From Bradyrhizobium icense (GTDB taxonomy: Bacteria; Pseudomonadota; Alphaproteobacteria; Rhizobiales; Xanthobacteraceae), in the NCBI RefSeq assembly GCF_001693385.1, contig NZ_CP016428.1, positions 3,410,001 through 3,474,000 of the forward strand: a DNA stretch of 64,000 bases, read 5' to 3'. This document shows, piece after piece, positions 7,935 to 17,533 of this stretch (within the stretch, counting starts at the first letter, position 1; each line of letters opens with the position of its first letter). Position numbers and translations under genes: made by a program. The notes below the pieces were generated by a model. The model had not been told where the DNA came from and searched no databases. It was given only the letters and a program-made list of their open reading frames with translations.

Positions 7935-8402
7935 TTAGCCGGTTTGATGGAGAGCCTTGGTGAAGTGCTTCCGGATCGGCTCACCCGTTTCCGTCGCAAG
8001 CTTCTGGGCAAGCGTCCACAATTCCCTGTTCTGGTCAGAAGCGGTGTCGAACGCCTTGCGCGCCTGTGCGGCGGACAAGGTGAGGACATCGGTAGCTGAC
8101 TTGCTGCCGAACAGATGGACGAAGAAATCGAGGGTGGAGGCGGCATTGGCGTTTGAGATTTCGAACAGCTTGAGTCCGTAATCGGTCGCGCTCCTCGCAT
8201 TGCTCGAATAGCTCTCGCGCAGCGCTTCCGTCATCTCCTCCGAAGCGGTCTTGATTTTCTCGCAGCCTTCGCGTGCGCGGGCGAAGCCCTGCTCGGTAAG
8301 CTCACGAACCACGCCAGGCGCGGCGATCTTGGAGAAGTCCAACCACGGCATTCCGAAAATATGCGTTCCGTTCGGCTTGGCTTTCATTTCGCTTTCACTC
8401 AC
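7935..8402 (-). CDS. Phasin family protein
   Basis: The mostly helical 155-residue protein matches the phasin family: FARAREGCEKIKTASEEM, then LKLFEISNANAASTLDFF and a C-terminal segment of amphipathic helices. Phasins coat polyhydroxyalkanoate granules and control their size and number; some paralogues act in stress or chaperone roles. The start is uncertain: an in-frame GTG at 8456 gives 173 residues, while GTG at 8402 is preceded by AAGGTAA at a suitable distance and is my choice; ATG at 8387 is also possible. It is a single gene between small stress proteins and groESL. Confidence 0.85.
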   Translation of the reverse strand: MSESEMKAKPNGTHIFGMPWLDFSKIAAPGVVRELTEQGFARAREGCEKIKTASEEMTEALRESYSSNARSATDYGLKLFEISNANAASTLDFFVHLFGSKSATDVLTLSAAQARKAFDTASDQNRELWTLAQKLATETGEPIRKHFTKALHQTG

Positions 8403-8474
8403 GGCAACATTACCTTTCCAAGCGAAAGCGTTCCTTGCGACGCCAGCTTGCGTCACGAGAGCTCACGCTTCGCG

Positions 8475-8710
8475 TTCGATCAGATTGTGGATGAGGATTT
8501 GATTCCAGCCCTCGATGTCACTTTGCCTAGGAGAGGCGGGACTGTCGGTTCGTTTTGCGACTCTCGCGAAAAGTTTTTTTGAAATTGTCAACGCATACGC
8601 TGGTATATTTTACACAGCGCTGTGCATAACCGGGATAGCTCAAGCAGCGGGAAGGTTTTGCTTCAGCGTGACGTTGCAGAGACACCGCGCCGTTGCGGTC
8701 CGGATCCGCC
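8475..8710. other. Gap between phasin and groEL terminator
   Basis: The stretch contains an AT-rich segment around 8570-8625 that may be the phasin promoter region. No gene is supported. Confidence 0.35.
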
Positions 8711-8744
8711 CAAACAAAAACCCCGGCATCGCTGCCGGGGTTTT
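8711..8744 (-). terminator. Rho-independent terminator of groESL
   Basis: An 8-bp perfect stem CCCCGGCA/TGCCGGGG (8721-8740) with a 4-base loop is followed on the minus strand by TTTTTGTTTG. It lies about 80 bases past the groEL stop and fits as the operon terminator. Confidence 0.85.
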
Positions 8745-8824
8745 GCATTTCGCATTCGTTGAGCGGTCCCGGGTTCTGCGGAGCGGCATGAAGAATGCCG
8801 CACCGCGCCCGGGACAAGCCGGCC

Positions 8825-10495
<1,671 letters not shown>

Positions 10496-10540
10496 TCACC
10501 CTGTGGGGGAGGCGCCTTGCGGGCGCTCCTCAGGGTGAGC
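10496..10540. repeat. Palindromic element between groES and groEL
   Basis: CTCACCCTG at one end is repeated inverted as CAGGGTGAG at the other, with an inner GGAGGCGCC/GGGCGCTCC pairing. Transcribed, it forms a stable hairpin between the two cistrons. Similar elements occur widely in Bradyrhizobium intergenic DNA. Confidence 0.6.
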
Positions 10541-10555
10541 GTGGCAGGCGATGTC

Positions 10556-10870
10556 TTAGGCGGCCTTCTTCTTGGCCGAGGTGACGTCGAGTACGCCCAT
10601 GATGTCGGACTCCTTCATGATCAGGAGCTCCTGGCCGTCGATCTTGACCTCGGTGCCCGACCACTTGCCGAACAGCACGCGGTCGCCGACCTTGAGGTCG
10701 ATCGGGATCAGCTTGCCGGCTTCGTCACGGCCGCCCGGGCCGACGGCGACGACTTCGCCCTGGGAGGGCTTTTCCTTGGCACTGTCCGGAATGATGATGC
10801 CGCCAGCGGTCTTCTCTTCGGCGTCGATGCGTTTGACCACGACGCGGTCGTGAAGCGGACGGAAGTTCAT
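10556..10870 (-). CDS. groES: Co-chaperonin GroES (10 kDa)
   Basis: The 104-residue protein matches GroES along its full length: [16 protein letters not shown] at the start, the mobile loop [20 protein letters not shown] that docks on GroEL, and a conserved end with DIMGVLDV. It caps the GroEL ring as a heptamer. It is the first gene of the operon. A very strong ribosome binding site (AGGAGG) lies 6 bases before the ATG. Upstream are a sigma-32-like promoter and a CIRCE-like inverted repeat, suggesting heat induction by both sigma-32 and HrcA. The C-terminal Lys/Ala tail is typical of rhizobial copies. Confidence 0.98.
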   Translation of the reverse strand: MNFRPLHDRVVVKRIDAEEKTAGGIIIPDSAKEKPSQGEVVAVGPGGRDEAGKLIPIDLKVGDRVLFGKWSGTEVKIDGQELLIMKESDIMGVLDVTSAKKKAA

Positions 10871-10955
10871 GCAGTCCTCCTAAACGTCTGGGAATGTTGT
10901 AGAATTCTGGAATTTTGGCAGTCCGGGCCAGCGAGTGCCAGCTCGGCTGCGGCTG

Positions 10956-10984
10956 ATTTAGGCCAGTATTCTTCGGGGGACAAG
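10956..10984 (-). promoter_or_regulatory. Sigma-32-like promoter of groESL
   Basis: On the minus strand CTTG (10984-10981) and CCTAAAT (10962-10956) are separated by 18 bases. This fits the alphaproteobacterial heat-shock pattern CTTG-N17/18-CYTA. It lies about 86 bases before groES. Confidence 0.5.
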
Positions 10985-11001
10985 GGCTTCTAGCAGAAAA
11001 A

Positions 11002-11028
11002 TTGGCACTCAAATATGTCGCCTGCCAA
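11002..11028. promoter_or_regulatory. CIRCE-like operator (HrcA site)
   Basis: TTGGCACTC, nine bases, then GCCTGCCAA. CIRCE is TTAGCACTC-N9-GAGTGCTAA; the left half matches at 8 of 9 positions and the spacing is exact, while the right half is degenerate. It lies just upstream of the sigma-32-like promoter. HrcA repression is therefore likely but possibly weak. Confidence 0.55.
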
Positions 11029-11033
11029 TTTCA

Positions 11034-11047
11034 TTAATCATGATTAA
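11034..11047. promoter_or_regulatory. Perfect 14-bp palindrome TTAATCATGATTAA
   Basis: This AT-rich palindrome lies between groES and usg, next to the CIRCE-like element. It could be a dimeric regulator site; the regulator is unknown. Confidence 0.35.
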
Positions 11048-11249
11048 CCGGACGGCGGCACGCTGGGACCGATATTAGCACGTGCGGTAAGCTGCTGCTA
11101 ACGCGCGAATTTTCAACAAATCATTAAACATTTAGGCTTGTGATGGGTTGGTATCGTGCGTCACATTTCTCTCATGTGAGCGCATCTCCGCCGGGGTGGC
11201 TCGGTGTGTGGCCACCACGACAATGCGCTCCTGAACCGGAGGTATTGGC

Positions 11250-11537
11250 ATGGTCTCGCGGGTTGGAGTGGCTTCCGACGACTTCCGGAAGCAGGTGCTG
11301 GGTTACGGGCTGACGACGGCGCAAATTCTCTATCGGATGCCGGATCACCCTTCATTGCTGCAGACCTATGTCTGGCAGAACTACGATCTGTTTCCGAAAT
11401 TCCCCGCGCTGAAGGACTTCCTCGCGTTCTGGCAGGAAAAGCTTGATGGCCCGCTGTTTTCCGTGACGGTGGCGCATTCCAGGCTGATCAAGCCGACCGA
11501 GCTTCGCGCGGTCGACGGTGTGTTCAGGCTGCATTGA
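11250..11537 (+). CDS. usg: Usg family protein
   Basis: The 95-residue protein matches the Usg family, seen in alphaproteobacteria near tryptophan genes: DFRKQVLGYGLTTAQILYRM, DHPSLLQTYVWQNYDL and VAHSRLIKPTELRAVDGVFR. The old label of phosphoribosylanthranilate isomerase subunit is not supported by structure or activity that I know of. The ATG has a ribosome binding site GGAGGT 7 bases upstream. No trp gene lies nearby; it stands divergent from groESL with a 379-bp region between them. Confidence 0.9.
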   Translation: MVSRVGVASDDFRKQVLGYGLTTAQILYRMPDHPSLLQTYVWQNYDLFPKFPALKDFLAFWQEKLDGPLFSVTVAHSRLIKPTELRAVDGVFRLH

Positions 11538-11549
11538 ACTGCAGGTCTC

Positions 11550-11638
11550 GTAGGGGTGCGCAAAGGCGCGACAGCGCCGTGCCCACCATCTGACACTCCG
11601 CTCGCGAAGGTGGGCACGCTGCGCTTTGCTCACCCTAC
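11550..11638. repeat. GTAGGGTGGGC-type palindromic repeat, copy 1
   Basis: The ends are near-inverted (GTAGGGG...CACCCTAC) and the inner arms GTGCCCACC/GGTGGGCAC pair. Two more copies lie at 15537-15628 and 46708-46802. Confidence 0.7.
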
Positions 11639-11686
11639 AAAAGTTTTCTGTGTTAGCCTCCCGCCACAAACAAAAGGGAGGCACGC

Positions 11687-12235
11687 ATGGCCAAAAAGAA
11701 AGTGGCATCACGATCCGCGGCGCAGCCCGCCGTGAAGAAGAAATGGGCGGGCCACAAGACAGCAGCCAAATCCTCAGCCCGCAAGACGGTCAAGTCAAAG
11801 GCGCGGGACGTGCCGGTAGCAAAATCGAAGCCGGCCAGGAAGGCACGGCCGAAGCAGCGCATCGCCATCAGCCATCACCGCGAAGAAGATTTCAAGGCCG
11901 ATGGTCTGCGCGCTTATGCCAAGTACCGCGATCTCGGGATTGCCGACGCCACCCACGGCCTGGCGCAGGCGCACGTCATCCGCCTCCAGGGTCCGTGCAA
12001 CCCCGCGGAAGTCTCAAAGTTGCATTACCACGACGTCGAATTCCAGATGGTCTACGTGCTCAAGGGCTGGGTGAAGACCTACATGGAAGGACAGGGCGAG
12101 ACGCTGATGCAAGAAGGCAGCGCCTGGACCCAGCCCCCGCGCATCAAGCATCTGATCATGGATTATTCGGACGACGTCGAACTGCTGGAGGTGATTTTGC
12201 CGGCGGAGTTCAAGACGGTGGAATTGGCGAGTTAA
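11687..12235 (+). CDS. Cupin domain protein with Lys/Ala-rich N-terminal tail
   Basis: The 182-residue protein has two parts. Residues 1-57 are a basic, Lys/Ala/Ser-rich tail resembling histone H1-like or AAKPA repeat tails (KKKVASRSAAQPAVKKKWAG). From about residue 65 a cupin barrel follows with the metal-binding pattern LHYHDVEFQMVYVLKGWVK, whose two histidines and one glutamate could hold a metal, and a second motif near TQPPRIKHLIMDYS. The enzymatic role is unknown. The basic tail suggests nucleic-acid or membrane contact. It is a single gene, convergent with the CNT transporter. Confidence 0.8.
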   Translation: MAKKKVASRSAAQPAVKKKWAGHKTAAKSSARKTVKSKARDVPVAKSKPARKARPKQRIAISHHREEDFKADGLRAYAKYRDLGIADATHGLAQAHVIRLQGPCNPAEVSKLHYHDVEFQMVYVLKGWVKTYMEGQGETLMQEGSAWTQPPRIKHLIMDYSDDVELLEVILPAEFKTVELAS

Positions 12236-12242
12236 GGCGCTG

Positions 12243-12344
12243 TCATTCCGGAGCGACGCGTCAGCGTCGAATCCGGAATCTCGAGATTCCCCGATGCGCT
12301 ATTGCGCATCTGAGGTCTGGTGCTTGCGCACCGTCCCGGAATGA
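12243..12344. repeat. CATTCCGG-type palindromic repeat, copy 1
   Basis: It begins TCATTCCGG and ends CCGGAATGA, with further inner pairing around GAATCTCGAGATTC. It lies between convergent genes. Related copies are at 16496-16567 and, shorter, 33363-33401. Confidence 0.7.
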
Positions 12345-12353
12345 CGCGGAGCG

Positions 12354-13604
12354 TCACGTCAACACCCCCACCACCGCCCCCATCAAACACGTCGCCAGGG
12401 TGCCTGAGACGATCGACTTCAGCCCGAGCGCATTGATCTCCTCGCGCCGCCCCGGGGCCATGGTGCCGAGGCCGCCGATCATGATGCCGAGGCTGGCGAA
12501 GTTGGCAAAGCCGCACATCGCGTAGAGCATGATCAGCCGCGAGCGCGGATCGAGTGCATCCGCGCCGAGTTTCGAGAGGTCGAGATAGGCGATCAGTTCG
12601 TTGAGCACGGTCTTGGTGCCCATCAGGCTTCCGGCCGTGACGGCTTGCGGCCAAGGCAGGCCCATCAGCCAGCACACCGGCGCCATCAGAAGCCCAAGCA
12701 GCCGCTGTAGCGAAATTTTGGCGCCGCCGATCTCTGGCAACAGCCCGAGCATCGCATTGACGAGATAAACCAGCGCCACCAGCACCAGCAACATCGCGAC
12801 GATGTTGAGCAGCAGTTCGAGCCCGGCCGCGGTGCCCTTGGCGATGGCGTCCATCGTGGAGGACGCGTGCATGTCGGGATCTCCGAGCGAGCCGCCAGTG
12901 CGCTTGTCCGAAGTCTCCGGCACCATGATCAGGCTGATCAGGATCGCGGCCGGTGCGCCGAGCACGGAGGCGATGACAAAATGCGCGGCGGCATCGGGGA
13001 TCAGCGGCGCGAGGAACGTGGCGTAGAGCACCAGCACGGTGCCGGCGATGCCGGCCATGCCGCCGGTCATGACCAGGAACAATTCGCTGCGCGTGAGCTG
13101 CGCCAGATAGGGACGGATGAACAGCGGTGCCTCGACCATGCCGAGAAAGATATTGGCTGCGGCCGACAGCCCCACTGCGCCGCCGACGCCGAGCGTGCGC
13201 TCCAACAGCCACGCCATGCCGCGCACGACCGGCGGCAGCACGTGCCAATAGAACAGCAACGTCGTCAGGACGCTCATGACGAGCACGATCGGCAGCGCCT
13301 GAAATGCCAGGATGAAATCCGCGCCCGGCGCCTTGAGATCGAACGGCAGCGCACCGCCGCCGAGATAGCCGAACACGAAGGAAGTGCCGGCGCGCGTCGC
13401 CGCCGCGATCGTGCCCACGGCGTCGTTGATGGCGCCGAACGCCTTCGCCACCGGCGGCAGCTTGAGCAGCACCAGCGCGGTGACGATCGTAACGGCAAGG
13501 CCGACCGCCATCTGCCGCAACGAGACCGCGCGGCGGTTCTCACTGAGCGCCCATGCGATCGCCAGCAATGCCAGCACGCCAAACGCCGATTGCAGTTGCA
13601 GCAT
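12354..13604 (-). CDS. Concentrative nucleoside transporter (CNT/NupC family)
   Basis: The 416-residue protein is very hydrophobic with about ten membrane helices. It has the NupC arrangement: an N-terminal helix bundle (AFGVLALLAIAWALSENRRA), the Gate domain (FVFGYLGGG), a central nucleoside-binding region (GMVEAPLFIRPYLAQLTRSE) and the C-terminal stretch GTKTVLNELIAYLDL followed by MCGFANFASLGIMIGGLG. CNT proteins import nucleosides with protons or sodium across the inner membrane. It follows the SDR gene 183 bp downstream on the same strand, with a palindromic repeat between, so it may or may not share the Anbu-operon transcript. Confidence 0.93.
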   Translation of the reverse strand: MLQLQSAFGVLALLAIAWALSENRRAVSLRQMAVGLAVTIVTALVLLKLPPVAKAFGAINDAVGTIAAATRAGTSFVFGYLGGGALPFDLKAPGADFILAFQALPIVLVMSVLTTLLFYWHVLPPVVRGMAWLLERTLGVGGAVGLSAAANIFLGMVEAPLFIRPYLAQLTRSELFLVMTGGMAGIAGTVLVLYATFLAPLIPDAAAHFVIASVLGAPAAILISLIMVPETSDKRTGGSLGDPDMHASSTMDAIAKGTAAGLELLLNIVAMLLVLVALVYLVNAMLGLLPEIGGAKISLQRLLGLLMAPVCWLMGLPWPQAVTAGSLMGTKTVLNELIAYLDLSKLGADALDPRSRLIMLYAMCGFANFASLGIMIGGLGTMAPGRREEINALGLKSIVSGTLATCLMGAVVGVLT

Positions 13605-13671
13605 GAATCCCCCGAAAACCCCGGCCGGGATTATGCCAATCTTGTCGATTTGTGAAAGCCCAACTCAACTC

Positions 13672-13776
13672 GTGTCCCGGACGCGGTGCAGCGTCACTTC
13701 GGCACTGCGCGACGCGCGGAAAGCTAAGCCCCGGCTCAGCAGCGCAGCACTTCGCGCCGCGCTGCGTCCGGGGCAC
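13672..13776. repeat. GTGTCCCGGACGC-type palindromic repeat
   Basis: Ends GTGTCCCGGACGC and GCGTCCGGGGCAC are nearly perfect inverts, with internal pairing around GCCCCGGC. It is a typical Bradyrhizobium intergenic element and can form a long hairpin after the SDR gene. Confidence 0.65.
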
Positions 13777-13787
13777 GGGCGCGCACG

Positions 13788-14552
13788 TCAGCCCCGTCCG
13801 ACGAACGGCATCTTGGTTGCCATGACCGTCATGAACAGCACGTTGGCATCGAGCGGCAGGCCGGCCATGTAGGCCACGGCGTCGCCGACTGCCTTCGCGT
13901 CCATGCGCGGTTCGTGCTTCATCGTGCCGTCGGGCTGCATCACACCGGGTCCGGCGACCATGCGGTCGGTCATCGGCGTCGCGGCATTGCCGATGTCGAC
14001 CTGGCCGACCGCGATGTCGTACATGCGGCCGTCGAGATTGGAGGCCTTGGTGAGGCCCGTGATCGCGTGCTTGGTCGAGGTATAGGCGGCCGAGAACGGC
14101 CGCGGCGCATGCGCCGAGATCGAGCCGTTGTTGATGATGCGGCCGCCGCGCGGGGTCTGATCCTTCATGATGCGAAAGGCGTGCTGGGTGCACAGGAACG
14201 GGCCGGTAAGGTTGGTGTTCACCACCGCCTGCCACTGCTCGAGGCTGAGGTCCTCGAAATTCACCGGCGGCGCGCCCATTCCGGCATTGTTGAAGAGCAC
14301 GTCGAGCCGGCCATAGGTGTCCTTGACCTTCTGAAAGAGGGCTGCGATCGAGGCCGGGCTGGTCATGTCGGCGGAAACGCACAGGCTCTTGCCGACATTG
14401 TCGCCGAGCTTCTTGGTTTCTTCCAGCATCTCCATGCGACGCCCGGCGAGCACCACGGTGTAGCCGGCATTCATCAGCGCCAGCGATGCCGCGCGTCCGA
14501 CGCCGGTGCCGGCACCGGTTACGAGCGCGATCTTGTTGGTTGCGTCGGCCAT
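13788..14552 (-). CDS. Short-chain dehydrogenase/reductase
   Basis: The 254-residue protein shows the classical SDR marks: cofactor motif [11 protein letters not shown] near residue 10, NNAG near 90, a serine in [10 protein letters not shown], and the catalytic YTSTK. The substrate cannot be told. I start at the ATG at 14552, preceded by GAGGAAAC, and not at the longer in-frame extension. It begins 13 bp after the Anbu protease stop and is therefore probably the last gene of that operon, although SDRs are not a known core part of Anbu systems. The second half of the active-site lid is shorter than usual. Confidence 0.9.
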   Translation of the reverse strand: MADATNKIALVTGAGTGVGRAASLALMNAGYTVVLAGRRMEMLEETKKLGDNVGKSLCVSADMTSPASIAALFQKVKDTYGRLDVLFNNAGMGAPPVNFEDLSLEQWQAVVNTNLTGPFLCTQHAFRIMKDQTPRGGRIINNGSISAHAPRPFSAAYTSTKHAITGLTKASNLDGRMYDIAVGQVDIGNAATPMTDRMVAGPGVMQPDGTMKHEPRMDAKAVGDAVAYMAGLPLDANVLFMTVMATKMPFVGRG

Positions 14553-14565
14553 TGTTTCCTCGCCT

Positions 14566-15324
14566 TCAGTTCTTGGTTTCTGTTTCGGATTTGTAGGGTG
14601 GTCTCGGAATATTCTGGTGCGCCGCGCGCAAGGCCGCCGACCAGCGCGAACGCAGATCGTGGAAATAGGGTTCGCCGGCCTCGATGCGATGGTTGAGGTC
14701 GGCCTCGCAGGCATCCGCGCGCACCACCAGCACGTCGATCGGCAGGCCGACGCCGAGATTCGAGCGCATGGTCGAATCCATCGAGATCAGGCCGGTCTTC
14801 AGCGCCTCATACAGTTCGACGTCGTAATGCATCGCGCGATCGAGCACCGGCTTACCGTATTTGTGCTCGCCGATCTGCAGGTAAGGCGTGTCGGTGGTGC
14901 ATTCGATGAAATTGCCGGCGGTATAGACCATGAACAGCCGCATCCGCGAGCCCTTGATCTGGCCGCCGAACAGGAAGGAGACGTCGAAGGAGACGTCTTC
15001 GGATCGGAGCGCCGGGCCTTCGGTGGCATGGACCATGCGGATTGCCCTCCCGATGCGCTGCGCGGCCTGGAACATGGTCGGCGCGTTCATCAGCGTCTCG
15101 ACCTCGCCGGTGTTGGGGTCTTCGATGCCCTCGGTCAATGTCGAGAGCACCGACTGGCTGATCGCCAGATTGCCGGCGCTGGCGACCGCCATGATGCGCT
15201 CGCCGGGTTTCGAGAAAATGTGGAGCTTGCGGAAGGTCGAGACATTGTCGAGGCCGGCATTGGTGCGGGTATCCGCGATCATGACGAGACCGTCCCGTAC
15301 CAGAATTCCGCAGCAATAGGTCAT
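14566..15324 (-). CDS. Anbu proteasome-type protease (HslV-like N-terminal nucleophile hydrolase)
   Basis: The 252-residue protein matches Anbu, the bacterial 20S-proteasome/HslV relative. Starting at the ATG at 15324 puts threonine 2 ([20 protein letters not shown]) at the N-terminus after methionine removal, as required for the nucleophile. The proteasome-like Asp and the [10 protein letters not shown] beta strand are present. Anbu assembles into open helical rings; its substrates are unknown. It is the fourth gene after ATP-grasp, alpha-E and transglutaminase genes, the conserved neighbourhood of Anbu. A 310-bp gap with a palindromic repeat separates it from the transglutaminase gene. Confidence 0.93.
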   Translation of the reverse strand: MTYCCGILVRDGLVMIADTRTNAGLDNVSTFRKLHIFSKPGERIMAVASAGNLAISQSVLSTLTEGIEDPNTGEVETLMNAPTMFQAAQRIGRAIRMVHATEGPALRSEDVSFDVSFLFGGQIKGSRMRLFMVYTAGNFIECTTDTPYLQIGEHKYGKPVLDRAMHYDVELYEALKTGLISMDSTMRSNLGVGLPIDVLVVRADACEADLNHRIEAGEPYFHDLRSRWSAALRAAHQNIPRPPYKSETETKN

Positions 15325-15536
15325 TCCCGATCCCCGAACGCGTCTGTTTTCGGCGGCCAAACTAGTAGCCAATTTCGAAGGGCCATCCAACCCCAATTCC
15401 CTCGTGGCGCGGCAGGCGCCGGGCGGGTGAAACCTTCATACCGAAGGCGGGGAACGCCTGCGGAATTTCCGGCCGCACGACAACAGCCAGTGCAATAATC
15501 TGCGGTTTTGAGGGTGTGTAGCTGAATAAGTGATCG
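15325..15536. other. Gap upstream of the Anbu gene
   Basis: No gene is supported. The spacing from the transglutaminase gene and the repeat at 15537-15628 leave room for a separate Anbu promoter. Confidence 0.3.
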
Positions 15537-15628
15537 GTAGGGTGGGCAAAGGCGCATCGCGCCGTGCCCACCATAATCCCCACGATCTCAATGCTTAATG
15601 GTGGGCACGCTTTGCTTTGCCACCCTAC
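15537..15628. repeat. GTAGGGTGGGC-type palindromic repeat, copy 2
   Basis: GTAGGGTGGGCAAAG pairs with CTTTGCCACCCTAC at the far end; the inner arms GTGCCCACC/GGTGGGCAC pair as in copies 1 and 3. Confidence 0.75.
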
Positions 15629-15634
15629 GCAGGG

Positions 15635-16474
15635 CTACTGCGATTGGCTTTGCCACTGACCCGGCCGCCCGGCCTGTTCGACCTTGACCGCAACCGTCAG
15701 CGTCTCCGTGCCGCCGCCATAGCGGGTGCCGCGTACCGGGGCCGCGCCGAGATAGTCGAGCCCGATCGCGACGCGGGCGTGGGCGTCGGTGGTGCAGATG
15801 CCGTTGGCGGCATCGAAGCCGACCCAGCCGAGATCGGGCACGTAAGCTTCCGCCCAGGCGTGGCCCGCCTGCTGGTGCAGCATTCCGTCCGAGCGCAGGA
15901 AATGCCCGGAGACGAAGCGCGCCGGCACGCCGCCGGAGCGGGCGCAGGCGATGAAGATATGCGCGTAGTCCTGGCAGACGCCGCGCTTGAGCGCAAAAGC
16001 TTCCGCCGCCGAGGTGCCTGAATTGGTCGGGTCCTCGTCAAACGTCATGTGCTCGCTGATCTGCACCATCAGCGCATGCAGGAAACCGACCACGTCGCCA
16101 TCGGACTCCGAGCGCAGCTCGCGGGCAAAGGTCGCCATCGCCGGATTGACTTCGGTTAGTGCGGTCTGGCGCAGGAACAGGCTCGGCGGAAAGCGCTCAT
16201 CGGTGCCGCGCAGCACGCCGCCCGTGTCATGGGTCTCGATCAGGCCCTCGACATGGATGGTGAGGTCGGCGATCGGTCCGTGGGTGAGCACATGCGTGAC
16301 GTTGCCGAACGCATCCTGGTGCATGTCGAGGCGAGAGTCGGTCGAGACATCGATCTGCCATTCGGCGACATACTGTCCGTCATGGCTGCCGGGCGTCATG
16401 CGCAGGATCTGAATCACGCCCGTGGCCGGCGGCTCGTAGCGATAGCTGGTGGAGTGGGCAATTCGCAGGCGCAT
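15635..16474 (-). CDS. Transglutaminase-like protein of the Anbu cluster
   Basis: The 279-residue protein has an N-terminal beta domain (MRLRIAHSTSYRYEPPATGV) and a C-terminal transglutaminase-like fold with the triad Cys in GVCQDYAHIFIACAR, His in HAWAEAYVPDLGW and Asp in GFDAANG. Members may act as peptidases or amide-bond exchangers. It lies between the alpha-E and Anbu genes on one strand; the 98-bp gap upstream carries a palindromic repeat. In the proposal for these clusters (family knowledge), the ATP-grasp enzyme makes an amide or peptide, and the transglutaminase-like protein and Anbu process it. No substrate is known. Confidence 0.92.
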   Translation of the reverse strand: MRLRIAHSTSYRYEPPATGVIQILRMTPGSHDGQYVAEWQIDVSTDSRLDMHQDAFGNVTHVLTHGPIADLTIHVEGLIETHDTGGVLRGTDERFPPSLFLRQTALTEVNPAMATFARELRSESDGDVVGFLHALMVQISEHMTFDEDPTNSGTSAAEAFALKRGVCQDYAHIFIACARSGGVPARFVSGHFLRSDGMLHQQAGHAWAEAYVPDLGWVGFDAANGICTTDAHARVAIGLDYLGAAPVRGTRYGGGTETLTVAVKVEQAGRPGQWQSQSQ

Positions 16475-16495
16475 GGCGTACCGTAGTTTCCACTG

Positions 16496-16567
16496 TCATT
16501 CCGGGGCGCGAAGCGAACCCGGAATCTCGAGATTCCGGGTCTGGTCCTTCGGACCATCCCGGAATGA
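16496..16567. repeat. CATTCCGG-type palindromic repeat, copy 2
   Basis: It starts TCATTCCGG, ends CCGGAATGA, and contains GAATCTCGAGATTC in the centre. It sits between the alpha-E and transglutaminase genes inside the likely operon. Confidence 0.75.
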
Positions 16568-16572
16568 CGACA

Positions 16573-17517
16573 TCAAATCAAATACTGCTTGGTGATGATC
16601 TCACCGAGCCTCGAATTGTCCGCGATGAATTCCTGGATGAACTCATGGACACCGTGCTGGAAGATATCGTCCATATGGCTGTGTTCAAGCCGGTTGCGAA
16701 CCCCGCGGGCATGGCGCTGGGCGGCGCCCTGGCGGCCGTAGGCGACGCCGATCTGGTCGAGATTGCGCACCAGATTGCTGTAGCAGCTCGCCAGCGACCG
16801 CGGCAGCGTATCGTTGAGGATCAGGAGGTCGGCGATCAGCCACGGTTTCAGCGTCTCGCGATAGACCCAGTGGTAGGCCGTCAGCGCCGACACTGAACGT
16901 AGGATCGAGGTCCACTGGTAGTAGTCCAGCGGGCCGCCGACGTGCTCCTCCTCGGGCAGCAGCACGTGATATTTCACGTCGAGAATGCGCGCGGTGTTGT
17001 CGGCGCGCTCCAGATGCAGCCCCAGCCGCGAGAACCAGTAGGCGTCGTTGCGCAGCATGGTCCGGTAGGCCGAGCCGTCGAACCGCAACGAAGTCTCCTG
17101 CACGAAGCGCAGAAACCGCGCCAGCTCCTCGCGGCTCGACGTGCCCTTGCCCCAGACTTCCTGCAGCTCGATCCACGCCGAATTGATGGTGTCCCACATC
17201 TCCGATGTCAGCGCGGTGCGAACCGAGCGCGAATTGAGCCGGGCGGCCTCGATGCAGTTCTTGATCGAGGAGGGATTCGAAGGCGAGAATGCCAGGTACT
17301 CGACGACGTTCTGTTCGGTGGCCTCCAGATAGACCTCGTAGAAGCTCGCGCTGACGCCGGCCGTCAGAAGCGCCGATTCCCACTCATTGGTCTTGCCGAT
17401 ATAGGCCGCGGGCAGCGCGGTGACACGCAGCGTCGCGTCGATGGTGCGCGCGATGTATTCGGCGCGCTCGACGTAGCGGGCCAGCCAGTACAGGTTTTCG
17501 GCAGTGCGCGACAGCAT
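16573..17517 (-). CDS. Alpha-E domain protein
   Basis: The 314-residue all-helical protein matches the alpha-E family by its opening MLSRTAENLYWLARYVERAE, the central RFDGSAYRTMLRNDAYWF and LHLERADNTARILDVKYH, and conserved charged helix faces. The family almost always occurs beside circularly permuted ATP-grasp proteins and transglutaminases. Its role is unknown; it may be a partner or substrate carrier of the ATP-grasp ligase. It starts 16 bp after the ATP-grasp stop, so the two genes are clearly cotranscribed. Confidence 0.93.
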   Translation of the reverse strand: MLSRTAENLYWLARYVERAEYIARTIDATLRVTALPAAYIGKTNEWESALLTAGVSASFYEVYLEATEQNVVEYLAFSPSNPSSIKNCIEAARLNSRSVRTALTSEMWDTINSAWIELQEVWGKGTSSREELARFLRFVQETSLRFDGSAYRTMLRNDAYWFSRLGLHLERADNTARILDVKYHVLLPEEEHVGGPLDYYQWTSILRSVSALTAYHWVYRETLKPWLIADLLILNDTLPRSLASCYSNLVRNLDQIGVAYGRQGAAQRHARGVRNRLEHSHMDDIFQHGVHEFIQEFIADNSRLGEIITKQYLI

Positions 17518-17533
17518 ACGAAAATTTCGCTCT

